Source: Aestuariivirga sp.
GTDB taxonomy: Bacteria > Pseudomonadota > Alphaproteobacteria > Rhizobiales > Aestuariivirgaceae
Length of the DNA stretch: 64,000 nucleotides
Assembly (NCBI RefSeq): GCF_020252395.1
Contig: NZ_JADCDB010000001.1
Coordinates: 124,001-188,000 of the forward strand
Reading direction: 5' to 3'
The notes beneath the pieces were generated by a model that saw only the letters and a program-made list of their open reading frames with translations, ran no database searches and was not told where the DNA came from. A program made the position numbers and the translations under genes. This document shows, one piece after another, positions 24,901 to 35,095 of this stretch (positions within the stretch are counted from its first letter, which is position 1; each line of letters starts with the position of its first letter).

Positions 24901-26070
24901 CTACAGCTTCGTCCACTTCCCGTTCTTCTCCGACGACGTCACGCAGGCCTCGATGAAGGCCATGCCAGCAACGCCATCGGCGATGCCGGGGAAGGCCACG
25001 TCCTTGTCCAGCTTCTGGCCCGCCCGCTTTGCCTTGATGGCGTGCGCCACCTCCGTATAGATATTGGCGAAGCCTTCGAGATAGCCCTCCGGATGGCCAG
25101 GCGGCACGCGGGTGACGCGGCCTGCCGCAGGGCCGGAGCCCGCGCCGCCGCGGGTGATCAGCCGCTTCGGCTCGCCGAAGGGCGTGTGCCAGAGATAATT
25201 TGGGTCCGCCTGCGCCCATTCGAGGCCGCCCTTGGCGCCGTAGACACGAATCTTCAACCCGTTCTCGTTGCCCGGCGCCACCTGGCTGGCCCAGATCATG
25301 CCGCGCGCGCCATTGTTGAAGCGCAGCATCACATGCACGTTGTCGTCCAGCACGCGGCCCTTCACGAAGCTGGTGAGGTCGGCCGAGAGCTCGCTGGCGC
25401 TGAGGCCCGAGACATCGCACATAAGCTGATAGGTATGCGTGCCGATGTCACCCACACAGCCGCCCGCACCGGAGCGCCTAGGATCGGTGCGCCATTCGGC
25501 CTGCTTCTGGCCGGTCTTTTCCAGCGCGGTGGTGAGCCAGTCCTGCGGATACTCCCCCTGCACGACGCGGATTTCACCGAGTTCGCCCGCCTTCACCATG
25601 GCCTTGGCATGGCGGATCATCGGATAGCCCGAGTAGTTGTGGGTGAGCGCGAAGATGATGCCCGGGTGTTTCGCCAGCGCCTTCTCGAGCTGCTTCGCTT
25701 CCTTGAGGTTCAGCGATAGCGGCTTGTCGCAGATAACGTGGATGCCGGCTTCGATGAAAGCCAAAGCTGCCGGCACATGCACGTGGTTCGGCGTGACAAT
25801 GGAGACGGCCTCGATGCCATCGGCGCGCTTGGCCTCGGCCTTCGCCATCTCGCGGTAGTCGGTGTAGATGCGGCCGGGGCTCAAGCCCAGTTCGGCGCCC
25901 GAGGCCTTGGCCTTCTTCGCATCGGCGGAAAGTGCGCCGGCCACGAATTCATATTGATCATCCATGCGGGCGGCCAGGCGGTGCACGGCGCCGATGAAAG
26001 CCCCCTGTCCGCCGCCCACCATGCCGAGCCGGATACGGCCCGTATTCGCGTCGCTGCGTCCTGATACCAT
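24901..26070 (-). CDS. Gfo/Idh/MocA family oxidoreductase
   Basis: NAD(P)-dependent sugar or inositol-type dehydrogenase of 389 residues. The Rossmann start RLGMVGGGQGAFIGAVHR, the nucleotide motif SIVTPNHVHVPAALAFIEAG and the catalytic EKP-like motif CDKPLSLN are clear. The C-terminal domain contains GGCVGDIGTHTYQL, with the usual aspartate and histidine. It is the last gene of the xylBA operon, 15 bp after a sugar isomerase/epimerase gene; the pair probably acts together on an oxidised sugar or cyclitol. Exact substrate unknown. Confidence 0.88.
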   Translation of the reverse strand: MVSGRSDANTGRIRLGMVGGGQGAFIGAVHRLAARMDDQYEFVAGALSADAKKAKASGAELGLSPGRIYTDYREMAKAEAKRADGIEAVSIVTPNHVHVPAALAFIEAGIHVICDKPLSLNLKEAKQLEKALAKHPGIIFALTHNYSGYPMIRHAKAMVKAGELGEIRVVQGEYPQDWLTTALEKTGQKQAEWRTDPRRSGAGGCVGDIGTHTYQLMCDVSGLSASELSADLTSFVKGRVLDDNVHVMLRFNNGARGMIWASQVAPGNENGLKIRVYGAKGGLEWAQADPNYLWHTPFGEPKRLITRGGAGSGPAAGRVTRVPPGHPEGYLEGFANIYTEVAHAIKAKRAGQKLDKDVAFPGIADGVAGMAFIEACVTSSEKNGKWTKL

Positions 26071-26085
26071 GATCTGCGTTTCCCC

Positions 26086-27144
26086 TTATGCCAGGCCCAG
26101 CATGCGGCGGGCCTTGGTCGTGTCCGGCTTGCCGCCCGCGAAGTCGTCGAAGGATTTGGCGGTGGTCTTGATGATGTGGCTCTCGATGAAGGGCGCACCT
26201 TCGGCGGCGCCCTGCTCCGCATCCTTGATGCAGCATTCCCATTCGAGCACGGCCCAGCTGTCGTAATTGTAGCCGGCGAGCTTGGAGAAGATGGCGCCGA
26301 AATCGACCTGCCCGTCGCCCAGCGAACGGAAGCGGCCGGCACGCTTGAGCCATGGCTGGAAGCCCGAATAGACGCCCTGGCGGCCGGTGGGGTTGAACTC
26401 AGCATCCTTCACGTGGAAGGCGCAGATGCGCTCATGGTAGATGTCGATGAAGTCGAGGTAATCGAGTTGCTGCAGCACGAAATGCGACGGGTCGTAATTG
26501 ATCTGGGCGCGCGGATGGTTGTTGAGCCGCTCGAGGAACATCTCGAAGGTGATGCCGTCGATCAGGTCCTCGCCGGGGTGGAGCTCATAGCCCACGTCGA
26601 CGCCATGCTTGTCGAAAGTGTCGAGCAGCGGCTTCCAGCGGCGCGCCAGCTCGTCGAAGGCTTCCTCGATGAGGCCCGGCGGGCGCGGCGGCCAGGAATA
26701 GATGAAGGGCCAGGCGAGCGCACCCGAGAAGGTGACGTGGCTGGTGAGCCCCATGTTCTGCGACGCCTTGGCGGCGAGCTTCACCTGTTCCTCGCCCCAG
26801 GCGCGGCGGTCCTTCGGCTTGCCGTGGACGGCGGCCGGCGCGAAGGCATCGAAGCCCTCGTCATAGGCGGGGTGCACGGCGACGAGCTGGCCCTGAAGGT
26901 GCGTCGAAAGCTCCGTCACCCCGACGCCATTGGCGCGGGCGACACCCAGAACCTCGTCGGCATAGGTCTTGGACTCGGCGGCCTTCTTCAGGTCGAAGAG
27001 GCGGCCGTCCCAGCTCGGGATCTGCACACCCTTGTAGCCGAGCGAAGCGGCCCACTTGGTGATCGAGTCCCATGAGTTGAAGGGGGCGGCATCGCCCGCG
27101 AACTGGGCGAGGAAAATGGCGGGTCCCTTGATATCGGTTGGCAT
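26086..27144 (-). CDS. Sugar phosphate isomerase/epimerase (xylose-isomerase-like TIM barrel)
   Basis: Protein of 352 residues of the AP_endonuc_2/IolE-like superfamily. The barrel begins with FLAQFAGDAAPFNSWDSITK and KGVQIPSWDGRLFD. Probable metal ligands lie in GYELHPGEDLIDG, INYDPSHFV and HVKDAEF, the usual Glu/Asp/His spacing. It sits between xylA (22 bp upstream) and a Gfo/Idh/MocA gene (15 bp downstream). Proteins of this type isomerise or dehydrate keto-sugars or inosose derivatives. The substrate cannot be told from sequence; linkage to xylose genes is by operon only. Confidence 0.85.
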   Translation of the reverse strand: MPTDIKGPAIFLAQFAGDAAPFNSWDSITKWAASLGYKGVQIPSWDGRLFDLKKAAESKTYADEVLGVARANGVGVTELSTHLQGQLVAVHPAYDEGFDAFAPAAVHGKPKDRRAWGEEQVKLAAKASQNMGLTSHVTFSGALAWPFIYSWPPRPPGLIEEAFDELARRWKPLLDTFDKHGVDVGYELHPGEDLIDGITFEMFLERLNNHPRAQINYDPSHFVLQQLDYLDFIDIYHERICAFHVKDAEFNPTGRQGVYSGFQPWLKRAGRFRSLGDGQVDFGAIFSKLAGYNYDSWAVLEWECCIKDAEQGAAEGAPFIESHIIKTTAKSFDDFAGGKPDTTKARRMLGLA

Positions 27145-27166
27145 GTTGGGGTCCTCCCTGGACTGA

Positions 27167-28480
27167 TCAGATATAAGAGTTCAGCAGCGCTTCGAGGCGC
27201 TCCTGCTTTCCGGACTTTGGCTGCGGATCGAGACCTTCGGCGAGCGCCCGCCTGGCGATCGACTCCAGCGTTTCCTTGCCCTCCAGCATTGCCTTGTTCT
27301 TTGGCTCTTTCCACTTGGCGTAGCGCTCGTCGACGATGCGGCCGAGCTTGCCATCCTCGAGGATCGTTGCGGCAATCAGCAGACCGCGGGCGCAGGCATC
27401 CATCGAGGCGGCGTGGGCGTACAGGATGTCGTCTGGGTCGATCGACTGGCGGCGGATCTTGGCATCGAAGTTGAGGCCGCCGGTGGTGAAGCCGCCGGCC
27501 TTCAGGATTTCGAGGAAGGCGAGCGACATTTCCGGAATGTTCATGGCGAACTGATCTGTATCCCAGCCCGACTGGTAGTCGCCGCGGTTGATGTCGATCG
27601 AACCGAAGACGCCGAGCGCCGCGGCCAGCGCAATCTCGTGCTCGAAGGTGTGGCCGGCGAGGATGGCGTGGTTCTGCTCGATGTTGACCTTCACGTCCTT
27701 CTGAAGCCCCAGCGAGGCAATCGTCGCGTAGACGGCGGCGACATCATAGTCATACTGGTGCTTGGCCGGCTCCTGAGGCTTCGGCTCGATCAGGATGGGG
27801 CCCTTGAAGCCGATCTTGTGCTTATAGTCGACCACCATGGACAGGAAGCGCTTGGCCTGTTCCAGCTCATGCCCGATCTTGGTGTTGAGCAGCGTCTCAT
27901 AGCCCTCGCGGCCGCCCCACATGACGTAATTGGCGCCGTCGAGGTCCTTGGTGACGTCCAGGCAGTGCTTCACCTGCGCGGCACAGTAAGCGAAGACGTC
28001 CGGGTCGGGGTTGGTCGCCGCACCCGCCATGAAGCGGCGGTTCGAAAACATGTTGGCGGTGCCCCAGAGGAGCTTCTTGTTCCTGGCCGCCATCTTCTTC
28101 TCGAAGAGCTTGGCGATCTCGGTGACGTTGGCGTTGAACTCCTTCAGCGACTTGCCCTCGGGTGCGATATCGAGGTCGTGGAAGCAGAAGAAATCGACAT
28201 TCAGCAGTTCGAGTATCTCGAACATCAGGTCGGCCTTCATGCGGGCCGCATCCATCTCGTCCGGCATGTGGCGCCATGGGCGCTGGAAAGTGTCGCCGCC
28301 GAAGGGATCGCTGCCCGGCCAGCACAGCGTGTGCCAGTAGGCGATGGCGAAGCGCATGTGGTCGCGCATCGTCTTGCCCATCACCACCTGGTCCGGGTTG
28401 TACCAGCGGAAGGCGAACTCGCTCCTGGAATTCGGGCCCTCGTACCTGATCGGATCCTTGATGGAATAGAAGGCGGACAT
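27167..28480 (-). CDS. xylA: Xylose isomerase
   Basis: Converts D-xylose to D-xylulose in the cytoplasm. 437 residues, typical of the longer class II enzymes. Clear motifs are [13 protein letters not shown] with the catalytic histidine, [16 protein letters not shown] with metal ligands, [17 protein letters not shown] and [13 protein letters not shown]. Its ATG overlaps the xylB stop by one base, giving strict coupling. No LacI-type xylose repressor or xylose ABC transporter is in the window. Confidence 0.96.
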   Translation of the reverse strand: MSAFYSIKDPIRYEGPNSRSEFAFRWYNPDQVVMGKTMRDHMRFAIAYWHTLCWPGSDPFGGDTFQRPWRHMPDEMDAARMKADLMFEILELLNVDFFCFHDLDIAPEGKSLKEFNANVTEIAKLFEKKMAARNKKLLWGTANMFSNRRFMAGAATNPDPDVFAYCAAQVKHCLDVTKDLDGANYVMWGGREGYETLLNTKIGHELEQAKRFLSMVVDYKHKIGFKGPILIEPKPQEPAKHQYDYDVAAVYATIASLGLQKDVKVNIEQNHAILAGHTFEHEIALAAALGVFGSIDINRGDYQSGWDTDQFAMNIPEMSLAFLEILKAGGFTTGGLNFDAKIRRQSIDPDDILYAHAASMDACARGLLIAATILEDGKLGRIVDERYAKWKEPKNKAMLEGKETLESIARRALAEGLDPQPKSGKQERLEALLNSYI

Positions 28481-29937
28481 CAGCGGTAAATCTCCTTGAT
28501 CGCAGGGTAGATGGATGCATAGCGGCGGTAATGCGCTTCATAGGCCTCGCGCGCCTTGGGTTCGGGCTTGATGGTGCGGGCTGTCTTGGGTGCTGTCAGC
28601 ACCTTGCGGAAGTCGGCGCCCGTGGCGGCGATAAGTCCCAGGCGCGCGGCGCCGAAGGCGCCGCCGACGTCGCCTGCGGCGGGGAGATCGACCGGCACGC
28701 CCAGCACGGTGGCGATGATCTTGAGCCAGAGTTCGGACTTGGAGCCGCCGCCTACGGCGGTGACGCGCGTCACCTCGGTGCCGGCATCCTTCAGCGCTTC
28801 GAGCGAATCGCGGAAGGCGAAGGCCACGGCATCGAGTGCTGCATGGGTGAGCGTCTTATGGTCGCTCTCATGGCCCAACCCCATGATGAGGCCGCGGATC
28901 TGCGCATCGGCCACCGGCGTGCGCTCGCCCGAGAGATAGGGCAGCATCAGCGCGGCGGAAGGGCCGGCGAGCTTGGCGCCCAGCGCCGCGGTGAGCTTCG
29001 GCGCGGGCTTGCCGAGGATGGTGGCCAGCCATTCGAGGCTCGCGGCGGCGGAGAGGATGACGCCCATCTGGTGCCAGGTGTTGGGCACAGCATGGCAGAA
29101 GGCATGCACCGCGCGGCCAGCATTGGGCCTGAACTTGTCGTTCGACACGAACATGACGCCCGAGGTGCCGATGGAGACAAGGGCCGCATTGTCCGTCACC
29201 GCGCCGATGCCACAGGCCGCCGCCGCATTGTCGCCGCCGCCGCCCGCCACCACGGGCCGCTTCGGCATGCCCCAAGCCTTGGCAACGGCGGGCGTGAGAC
29301 GCCCGGTCGCGTCGGTGCCTTCATAGAGCTTCGGCATCTGGTCGATGCTCATGCTCCCGGCGGCCAAAAGCTTGTCCGACCAGTCGCGCTTGGCGCAGTC
29401 GAGCCAGTAGGTGCCGGATGAATCCGACATGTCCGAGGCATATTCGCCTGTCATGCGGAAGCGGATGTAGTCCTTAGGCAGCAGCACCTGGGCGACCTGG
29501 GCAAAGACTTTCGGCTCATGCTTTTTCACCCAGAGGAGCTTGGGTGCTGTAAAGCCCGCGAGCGGGATGTTGCCGGAAATCTCCCGCGCACGGGGCTCCG
29601 CCTTCTCGATGTCCTCGCATTCAAGGAAGGAGCGCGCGTCGTTCCACAGGATACAGGGGCGCAGCACCTTGCCGTCCTTGCCGAGCAGTGTTGCGCCATG
29701 TTGCTGGCCGGAGAGGCCGATGCCTTCAACCGCGGCGATGGCCTTGGGCTTCATCTTGCCCAGCTTTTTCACCACGCTGTTGCAGGCCTTCCACCAGTCC
29801 TCCGGGTTCTGCTCTGACCAGCCGGGCTGCGGGCGCGAGACCTTGAGGGGGGCGGAAGCGGTGGCAATGATCTTTTGCTTGGCGTCGATCAAGACGCCTT
29901 TCACCGATGATGTGCCAAAATCGAGTCCCAGATACAT
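28480..29937 (-). CDS. xylB: Xylulokinase
   Basis: FGGY-family kinase making D-xylulose-5-phosphate. 485 residues, normal length. The ATP-binding start [17 protein letters not shown], the substrate motif [12 protein letters not shown], and the C-terminal phosphate loop [16 protein letters not shown] are present. AGGA precedes the ATG. It is the first gene of the operon xylB-xylA-isomerase-dehydrogenase. A 30-codon open frame ends 11 bases upstream and might be a leader. Confidence 0.95.
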   Translation of the reverse strand: MYLGLDFGTSSVKGVLIDAKQKIIATASAPLKVSRPQPGWSEQNPEDWWKACNSVVKKLGKMKPKAIAAVEGIGLSGQQHGATLLGKDGKVLRPCILWNDARSFLECEDIEKAEPRAREISGNIPLAGFTAPKLLWVKKHEPKVFAQVAQVLLPKDYIRFRMTGEYASDMSDSSGTYWLDCAKRDWSDKLLAAGSMSIDQMPKLYEGTDATGRLTPAVAKAWGMPKRPVVAGGGGDNAAAACGIGAVTDNAALVSIGTSGVMFVSNDKFRPNAGRAVHAFCHAVPNTWHQMGVILSAAASLEWLATILGKPAPKLTAALGAKLAGPSAALMLPYLSGERTPVADAQIRGLIMGLGHESDHKTLTHAALDAVAFAFRDSLEALKDAGTEVTRVTAVGGGSKSELWLKIIATVLGVPVDLPAAGDVGGAFGAARLGLIAATGADFRKVLTAPKTARTIKPEPKAREAYEAHYRRYASIYPAIKEIYR

Positions 29938-30254
29938 GTGCGTTCCTGTTACGGGATATTGTCGCGGAGATGGATGTCGCCGGCGCCGTCAATGAGGACA
30001 CGCGCCTCCGCTGCGACATCCCCGATGGCGGCCTTGACCATGGCCCATCAAAGCGCGGCGGCAAGTTTCCGTCAATTCCCGAGAGGCGTCTGTCAGCAGC
30101 TCAGCCTCGCCCGCTTCTGCGGGAGAGGACGCCCCAACGAAGTTGGGGCCGGTGAGGGGAAGTGCCACATGTGTCACCGCCGCAACTCCCCCTCATCTCC
30201 CGTTGCCGGTGGCAACGGGGTCTTCTCCCGCCGACGCGGGAGAAGATGGCCAGT
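29938..30254. other. 317-bp intergenic region with palindromic repeats, xylB promoter region
   Basis: The left part (29938 to about 30060) precedes xylB and holds a 30-codon minus-strand open frame (29949-30041) of uncertain meaning. The right part (about 30115-30250) is a repeat block with three hairpins: GCCCCAAC/GTTGGGGC (30131-30149), CCCGTTGCC/GGCAACGGG (30199-30219) and CTTCTCCCGC/GCGGGAGAAG (30222-30245). No gene is supported. Confidence 0.6.
30115..30250 (+). repeat. Dispersed palindromic intergenic repeat, copy A
   Basis: Block of three adjacent hairpins reading, in order, CCCCTCATCTCCCGTTGCC, GGCAACGGGG, then CTTCTCCCGC and GCGGGAGAAG. The same order appears in reverse orientation at 41277-41350, with the TTCTCCC hairpin also occurring alone at 20946-20978 and 52851-52883. 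It lies at the 3' end of the flavin reductase gene (minus) and may double as its terminator. Confidence 0.6.
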
Positions 30255-31586
30255 CTAGTCCACCGCCTTCACGGTGCCCTGGCGGTGGTCGCCGGAATAG
30301 ACCTTGAAGCGGCCAATCTTGCGCTCCGCAGCATAGCGGCGGAGCATGGAGCGGGTGGCCTCGTCGGGGAGGCGATCCCACGGGATATCCTCGAAATCGG
30401 CGAGCACGGTCCTGCCCCTTGCATGGAGCAGCGCCTCGCCGCGGTAATAGATGCACTGCTCGCGCGTGCCTGGGTTCTCGAAAACCGCGAAGAGGAAACC
30501 CAGCGTGGCGTCAAGCCCCTCGCGCCGCAGCAACTCGTGCAGCTGCGAGGCGCTGCCGGAAGACCCAAGCCTGCCCACTTCCGGAAGGGCCAGGCCGCCG
30601 GGGCGGGACGGATCGGGCAGCAGCACAAGGCGGTTGTCGTTCTCGAGGATCGCCCCCACCACGGTGCGGCTGGCGGAGGATGCCGCGTTCACCGCCGCCT
30701 GCTCGAGGCCGAGCGTGATATAGTGGCCGCGCGCATAGCCCAGCGGGTTGGCGTCGGAATAGGAGAAGGCCTCGATATGGCCCATCAGGATGATGTGGTC
30801 GCCGGCATCGATCACCTGGTAGCGCGCGCAGTCGAACCAGGCTGCGGAGCCCTCGATCAACGGATTACCGAAGGGACCGGCGCGCCATCTGGTGGCCTCG
30901 AACTTGTCAGGGCGCTTGGAGGCGAAAAGCACGGAGGTATCCTTCTGGGCCTCCGACAGGACGTTGACGGCAAACCCCCTCGCGTGGCGGAACACGCCCA
31001 TGCTGGCCGCGTGCTTGCCGATGCAGATCATCAGAAGCGGCGGCTCCAGCGAGACGGAGGTGAAGCTGTTGGCGGTGAAGCCGCGCGGCCGGCCGTCAGC
31101 ACCTGCCGTTGTCACGATGGTGACGCCGGTCATGAAGCTGCCGAAGGCGGAGCGGAGCTCCCGGTTGTCGAAGCTCGAGAGGCGCTCCGATATAAAGGAC
31201 GCGAGTTGCGCATCAATAACCCCCGGCCTTTCCACACGGACGCGCGGCATCGACTTCGGCGTCTCCGCCTCTCCAAGGATCAGGACGGGGCAGAGAATGG
31301 TTGCCTCCGTCAGCCCGTGCGGAGCGATGAGCGCGAGGCGGAGCACGTTCTGCGGGTAGGCGGCGGCGAAGGCCAGCGCCGTTCCGGCAGCCTCGCCACG
31401 GGCGACGATATTGACGGCGCTGATGCCGAGATCGTCAAGCAGATGACGCAGGGCGCTGAGGGGCCGCCCGGCGGTAAGATCGGCGTTGATCACCCGGTGC
31501 GTGGGCGCAAGGGCCCGCCCGTCGTGCCCGAGCAACAGGACGGCCTCGCCCTGCCCCGTCTCGCTGTTGCGCTTGCCGTCCGCCAC
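30255..31586 (-). CDS. Flavin reductase with degenerate hydrolase N-terminus and extra C-terminal domain
   Basis: A 443-residue three-part protein. Residues 1-125 look like a reduced alpha/beta-hydrolase (LLDDLGISAVNIVARGEAAG matches the elbow region but the nucleophile serine is Arg-Gly-Glu). Residues about 140-295 are a flavin reductase-like FMN domain: LRSAFGSFMTGVTIVTT, GFTANSFTSVSLEPPLL, VNVLSEAQ and GHYITL. Residues about 305-443 begin TVVGAILENDNRLVLLPDP, reminiscent of a Nudix-like fold without a Nudix box. It is the last cistron of the peptide-type ABC operon, six bases after the ATPase gene. It probably supplies reduced flavin, but no partner monooxygenase is nearby. Confidence 0.75.
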   Translation of the reverse strand: MADGKRNSETGQGEAVLLLGHDGRALAPTHRVINADLTAGRPLSALRHLLDDLGISAVNIVARGEAAGTALAFAAAYPQNVLRLALIAPHGLTEATILCPVLILGEAETPKSMPRVRVERPGVIDAQLASFISERLSSFDNRELRSAFGSFMTGVTIVTTAGADGRPRGFTANSFTSVSLEPPLLMICIGKHAASMGVFRHARGFAVNVLSEAQKDTSVLFASKRPDKFEATRWRAGPFGNPLIEGSAAWFDCARYQVIDAGDHIILMGHIEAFSYSDANPLGYARGHYITLGLEQAAVNAASSASRTVVGAILENDNRLVLLPDPSRPGGLALPEVGRLGSSGSASQLHELLRREGLDATLGFLFAVFENPGTREQCIYYRGEALLHARGRTVLADFEDIPWDRLPDEATRSMLRRYAAERKIGRFKVYSGDHRQGTVKAVD

Positions 31587-31591
31587 AGCCC

Positions 31592-33235
31592 TCAGGCCTT
31601 GACCTTCGCCCGGGCGCGTTCGGCGAGGAGGTTGGTGAGCCAGTCTGGGTCCATCTGCGGCACGGAGGAGAGGAGGAGCTCGGTATAGGCCGGGAAGGGC
31701 GGGTTCAGCACCTGCGTCTTGGGGCCCTGCTGCACCACCTTGCCACGGTGCATGACCACGATCTCATCCGAGATGGCGCGCACCGTGGCGATATCATGGG
31801 TGATGAAGAGGTAGGAGACGTTGGTGTCCTTCTGCAGCTTCATTAGCAGCGTGAGGATTTCCTCTTGCACGATCTGGTCGAGCGCCGAGGTGACCTCATC
31901 ACAGATGATGATGTCGGGCTCGGCGGCGAGTGCGCGGGCTATCGAAATGCGCTGCTTTTGGCCGCCCGAGAGTTCGGTCGGCAGGCGGTCGATGTAGCTT
32001 TCGTCGAGTTCTATCGAGTCGAGCAGCTCCGCCACCTTGCGGTCACGCGCCGCACCCTTGATGCCGTGGTAGAATTCGAGCGGGCGGCCGATGATGTCGC
32101 GGATCGTCTGCTTCGGGTTCAGCGAAGTGTCCGCCGACTGATAGATCATCTGGATCCGGCGCAGCGTGTCCTTGTCGCGGTCCTTCAGCGCGCGCGGCAG
32201 GGGCTTGCCGTTGAACAGGATCTCGCCCTTGGTGGGCGGCAAGAGGCCGGTGATGGCGCGCGCCAGCGTCGACTTGCCGGAGCCCGACTCGCCCACCACC
32301 GCCACGGTGCGGCCGCGCGGCAGGCTGACGGTGACATTGTCGAGCACCTTCACGACGCCCGAATAGGACGCATCGACGTTGCGCACGCTGAGCGTCACGT
32401 CATCGCTGATCGACTCCTCCTTGGCGAGCTTGCGCACCGCCCAGAGCGTCTTCGTATAGTCCTTCTTGGGCTCCTTCAGCATCTCGCGGGTGGGGGCTTC
32501 CTCCACCTCGAGGCCGTGGCGCAGCACCATGATGCGGTCGGCCATCTGGGCCACCACCGCGAGGTCGTGGGTGATATAGATCGCCGCGGTGTGGAACTCC
32601 TCCACGATGTTGCGCATCGCCGCCAGTACCTCGACCTGCGTGGTAACATCCAGCGCCGTCGTCGGCTCGTCGAAGATGATGAGATCGGGGCGGCAGGACA
32701 TGGCCATGGCCGTCATGGCGCGCTGCAGCTGGCCGCCAGACACCTGGTGCGGATAGCGGCCGCCGATGCTCTGCGGATTGGGCAGCTGCAGGCGGCCGTA
32801 GAGATCGACCGCGTCGGCCACCGCCTTGTCGCGCGGCATCAGCCCGTCGCGCACCGCCGTTTCGACCGTCTGGTCGATCAGCTTGTGGGCGGGGTTGAAG
32901 GAGGCTGCGGCACTCTGCGCCACATAGGCGATGCGCGCTCCCCAGAGCTTCCGCTTCTCGTCTTCCGAGACGGCGCGCAGGTCGATGCCGTCGAACATGA
33001 TGGTGCCGCCGGCGATCCGGCAGCCGGGACGCGCGAAGCCCATGGCGGCAAGCCCGATGGTCGACTTGCCCGCACCCGATTCGCCGATGAGGCCCAGCAC
33101 CTCGCCGCGCTTCAGGGTGAGGTCCACCCCCTTGACGATAGGATGCCACACGCCATCCGAATTGCCCTCGATCTTGAGGCCGCGGATTTCGAGAAGGGCT
33201 TCCCCCTTCACACGTTGCTTGTTGTCACTTTTCAT
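31592..33235 (-). CDS. Peptide/nickel-type ABC transporter, fused double ATP-binding subunit
   Basis: 547-residue fusion equivalent to DppD plus DppF. Two full ATPase domains are seen: Walker [10 protein letters not shown] with signature VSGGQLQRA, and Walker [10 protein letters not shown] with signature LSGGQKQRI. Both Walker B segments end in FDEPTTALD or CDEVTSALD. Each half ends with an oligopeptide-type C-terminal extension. It overlaps the upstream permease gene by 11 bases and is followed by the flavin reductase gene after five. It powers the importer whose binding protein is encoded at 35382-36977. Confidence 0.92.
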   Translation of the reverse strand: MKSDNKQRVKGEALLEIRGLKIEGNSDGVWHPIVKGVDLTLKRGEVLGLIGESGAGKSTIGLAAMGFARPGCRIAGGTIMFDGIDLRAVSEDEKRKLWGARIAYVAQSAAASFNPAHKLIDQTVETAVRDGLMPRDKAVADAVDLYGRLQLPNPQSIGGRYPHQVSGGQLQRAMTAMAMSCRPDLIIFDEPTTALDVTTQVEVLAAMRNIVEEFHTAAIYITHDLAVVAQMADRIMVLRHGLEVEEAPTREMLKEPKKDYTKTLWAVRKLAKEESISDDVTLSVRNVDASYSGVVKVLDNVTVSLPRGRTVAVVGESGSGKSTLARAITGLLPPTKGEILFNGKPLPRALKDRDKDTLRRIQMIYQSADTSLNPKQTIRDIIGRPLEFYHGIKGAARDRKVAELLDSIELDESYIDRLPTELSGGQKQRISIARALAAEPDIIICDEVTSALDQIVQEEILTLLMKLQKDTNVSYLFITHDIATVRAISDEIVVMHRGKVVQQGPKTQVLNPPFPAYTELLLSSVPQMDPDWLTNLLAERARAKVKA

Positions 33236-34127
33236 CGCGCAGGCCGCTGGTCTTGTGGAGGAACCAGTCCACCACGAAATTGATCGCCACCGTCAGCAGC
33301 GCGATGGCCATGGCGGGGTAGAAGGGCGCCGGGATCCACGGGAAAGTGCGGACGGGGAAGGTGATGAGCGTCTTGCTCTCGGCCACCATGGAGCCCCAGT
33401 CGGCGGTGGGCGGCTGGATGCCCACGCCGAGGAATGACAGCGCCGCGATGGTGAGGAAGACGAAGCAGAAGCGCAAGCCGAATTCGGTGATGAGCGGCGG
33501 CAGGATGTTGGGCAGCACTTCCTTGAAAATGATCCAGCCCATCTTCTCGCCGCGCAGCTTGGCCGCCTCGACATAGTCCATCACCACCACGTTCAGCGCC
33601 GTGGCGCGCGCGAGGCGGAACACGCGGGTCGAATCGAGCAGCGCCAGAATGAGGATGAGGTTAAGGATGCTCTTGCCGGCGACCGCCAGCAACATCAGCG
33701 CGAAAATCAGCACGGGGATGGCGAGGAAGGCGTCGACGACGCGCGAGATCGCCTGGTCCAGCCAGCCGCGCTTCAGCGCGGTGAGCACGCCCAGCGTGCC
33801 GCCGATGGCGAAGGACAACAGCGTCGTCAGGAAGGCGATGCCGATGGTGTTGCGGGCGCCATAGATGAGGCGGGAGAACAGGTCGCGCCCGATCTGGTCC
33901 GTGCCGAGGAAGAACTGTTCGCCCGCAGGCTGATAGGCCTTGCCCACCACCTCGGCCTCGCCGTGGGGCGCAAGCCAGGGCGCGAAGATCGCGGCGAGCA
34001 CATAGATGAGGATCACGATCATGCCGAACCAGGCGCTGATGGGCGCCGAGGCCAGCGTACGCTTGGTGTTTTCCCAAAACGTGCGGCGGGCGCGGACGGA
34101 GCGGAGCTGTGGAGCTTGCGCGGTCAT
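33225..34127 (-). CDS. Peptide-type ABC transporter permease, DppC-like
   Basis: Inner-membrane permease of 300 residues. The N-terminal OppC_N segment (FWENTKRTLASAPISAWFGM) is followed by APHGEAEVVGKAY, then FFLGTDQIGRDLFSRLIYGAR, the signature of the DppC/OppC branch. The EAA loop reads VEAAKLRGEKMGWIIFKEVLP. The ATG at 34127 is set by its four-base ATGA overlap with the preceding permease gene; a longer upstream frame is not plausible. Confidence 0.92.
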   Translation of the reverse strand: MTAQAPQLRSVRARRTFWENTKRTLASAPISAWFGMIVILIYVLAAIFAPWLAPHGEAEVVGKAYQPAGEQFFLGTDQIGRDLFSRLIYGARNTIGIAFLTTLLSFAIGGTLGVLTALKRGWLDQAISRVVDAFLAIPVLIFALMLLAVAGKSILNLILILALLDSTRVFRLARATALNVVVMDYVEAAKLRGEKMGWIIFKEVLPNILPPLITEFGLRFCFVFLTIAALSFLGVGIQPPTADWGSMVAESKTLITFPVRTFPWIPAPFYPAMAIALLTVAINFVVDWFLHKTSGLRDEK

Positions 34128-35095
34128 TTGGGGTGCAGCAGCCTTGGGTTGGTGACAATCGACACGATATCGGCCGACAGGTTGAGCAGGATGTAGGTGG
34201 CCGCGAAGATCAGCGCGCAGGCCTGCACGACCGGCATGTTGCGGCTCGACACCGAGTCGACCATCAGCTGCCCGATGCCGGGATAGACGAAGACGACCTC
34301 GACCACCACGACACCCACAACCAGATAGGCGAGATTGAAGGCGATGACGGTGGCGATCGGCGCCCAGGCATTGGGCAGCGCGTGATGGATGATGGCGTCG
34401 CGCTGCGACACGCCTTTGAGCCGGGCCATTTCCATGTAGGGGCTGGCCAGCAGGTTGATGAGGGCCGCCCGGGTCATGCGCATCATGTGGGCAACGATGA
34501 CGAGGGTAAGCGTGATCGACGGCAGTGCCGCGCGGTAGATATGCTCCAACAGCGATGTGCCTTCCGACACGGTCGACAGCGACGGGAACCACTTCAGCTG
34601 GATGGCAAAGAAGAACATCAGGAGATAGGCGATGAAGAACTCCGGCGTCGCGATGGTGGTCAACGTCGCTGCATTCACCGCCCGGTCGAACAGGCTGTTG
34701 CGGTGAAGCGCCGCCATGATGCCGAGGAACAGCGCCAGCGGAACGGCAAAGATGGCCGTCATGATGGCGAGGAAGAAGGTGTTGTAAAGGCGCGGCGCGA
34801 TGATGGCGGAAACGCTCTTCTTGATCGAGCCGCCGGCGCCGGCGTACGAATAGCCGAAATCGCCGTGCAGCACGTTCCCGATCCATTCGAAGTAACGCAA
34901 GGCAGCCGGGCGGTCGAGGCCCAGCTGGTGATTGAAGGCGGCCACCGTTTCCGGCGTGGCGCCCTGTCCGAGGATGGCTTCAGCGAAGCCACCCGGCAGC
35001 ATTTCAAGGGACGCGAAGATCATCACCGACACGACGAAAAGCGTCAGCAATCCAAGCCCCAAGCGCTGCAGTACGGTCTTCAGAACCGGATGCAT
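34124..35095 (-). CDS. Peptide-type ABC transporter permease, DppB-like
   Basis: Inner-membrane permease of 323 residues. It begins with a hydrophobic helix (LGLGLLTLFVVSVMIFASL) and the PGGFAEAILGQGATPE periplasmic region typical of DppB/OppB. The EAA loop is seen as MEMARLKGVSQRDAIIHHALP. It is separated from the binding-protein gene by 286 bp holding a hairpin, and coupled to the next permease gene by a four-base overlap. Confidence 0.92.
   Translation of the reverse strand: MHPVLKTVLQRLGLGLLTLFVVSVMIFASLEMLPGGFAEAILGQGATPETVAAFNHQLGLDRPAALRYFEWIGNVLHGDFGYSYAGAGGSIKKSVSAIIAPRLYNTFFLAIMTAIFAVPLALFLGIMAALHRNSLFDRAVNAATLTTIATPEFFIAYLLMFFFAIQLKWFPSLSTVSEGTSLLEHIYRAALPSITLTLVIVAHMMRMTRAALINLLASPYMEMARLKGVSQRDAIIHHALPNAWAPIATVIAFNLAYLVVGVVVVEVVFVYPGIGQLMVDSVSSRNMPVVQACALIFAATYILLNLSADIVSIVTNPRLLHPK

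Noticed and set aside
33225-34886. A 553-residue version of the DppC-like permease
   Set aside because: The extra N-terminal part is the out-of-frame shadow of the DppB gene; the ATGA overlap at 34124-34127 gives the real start.
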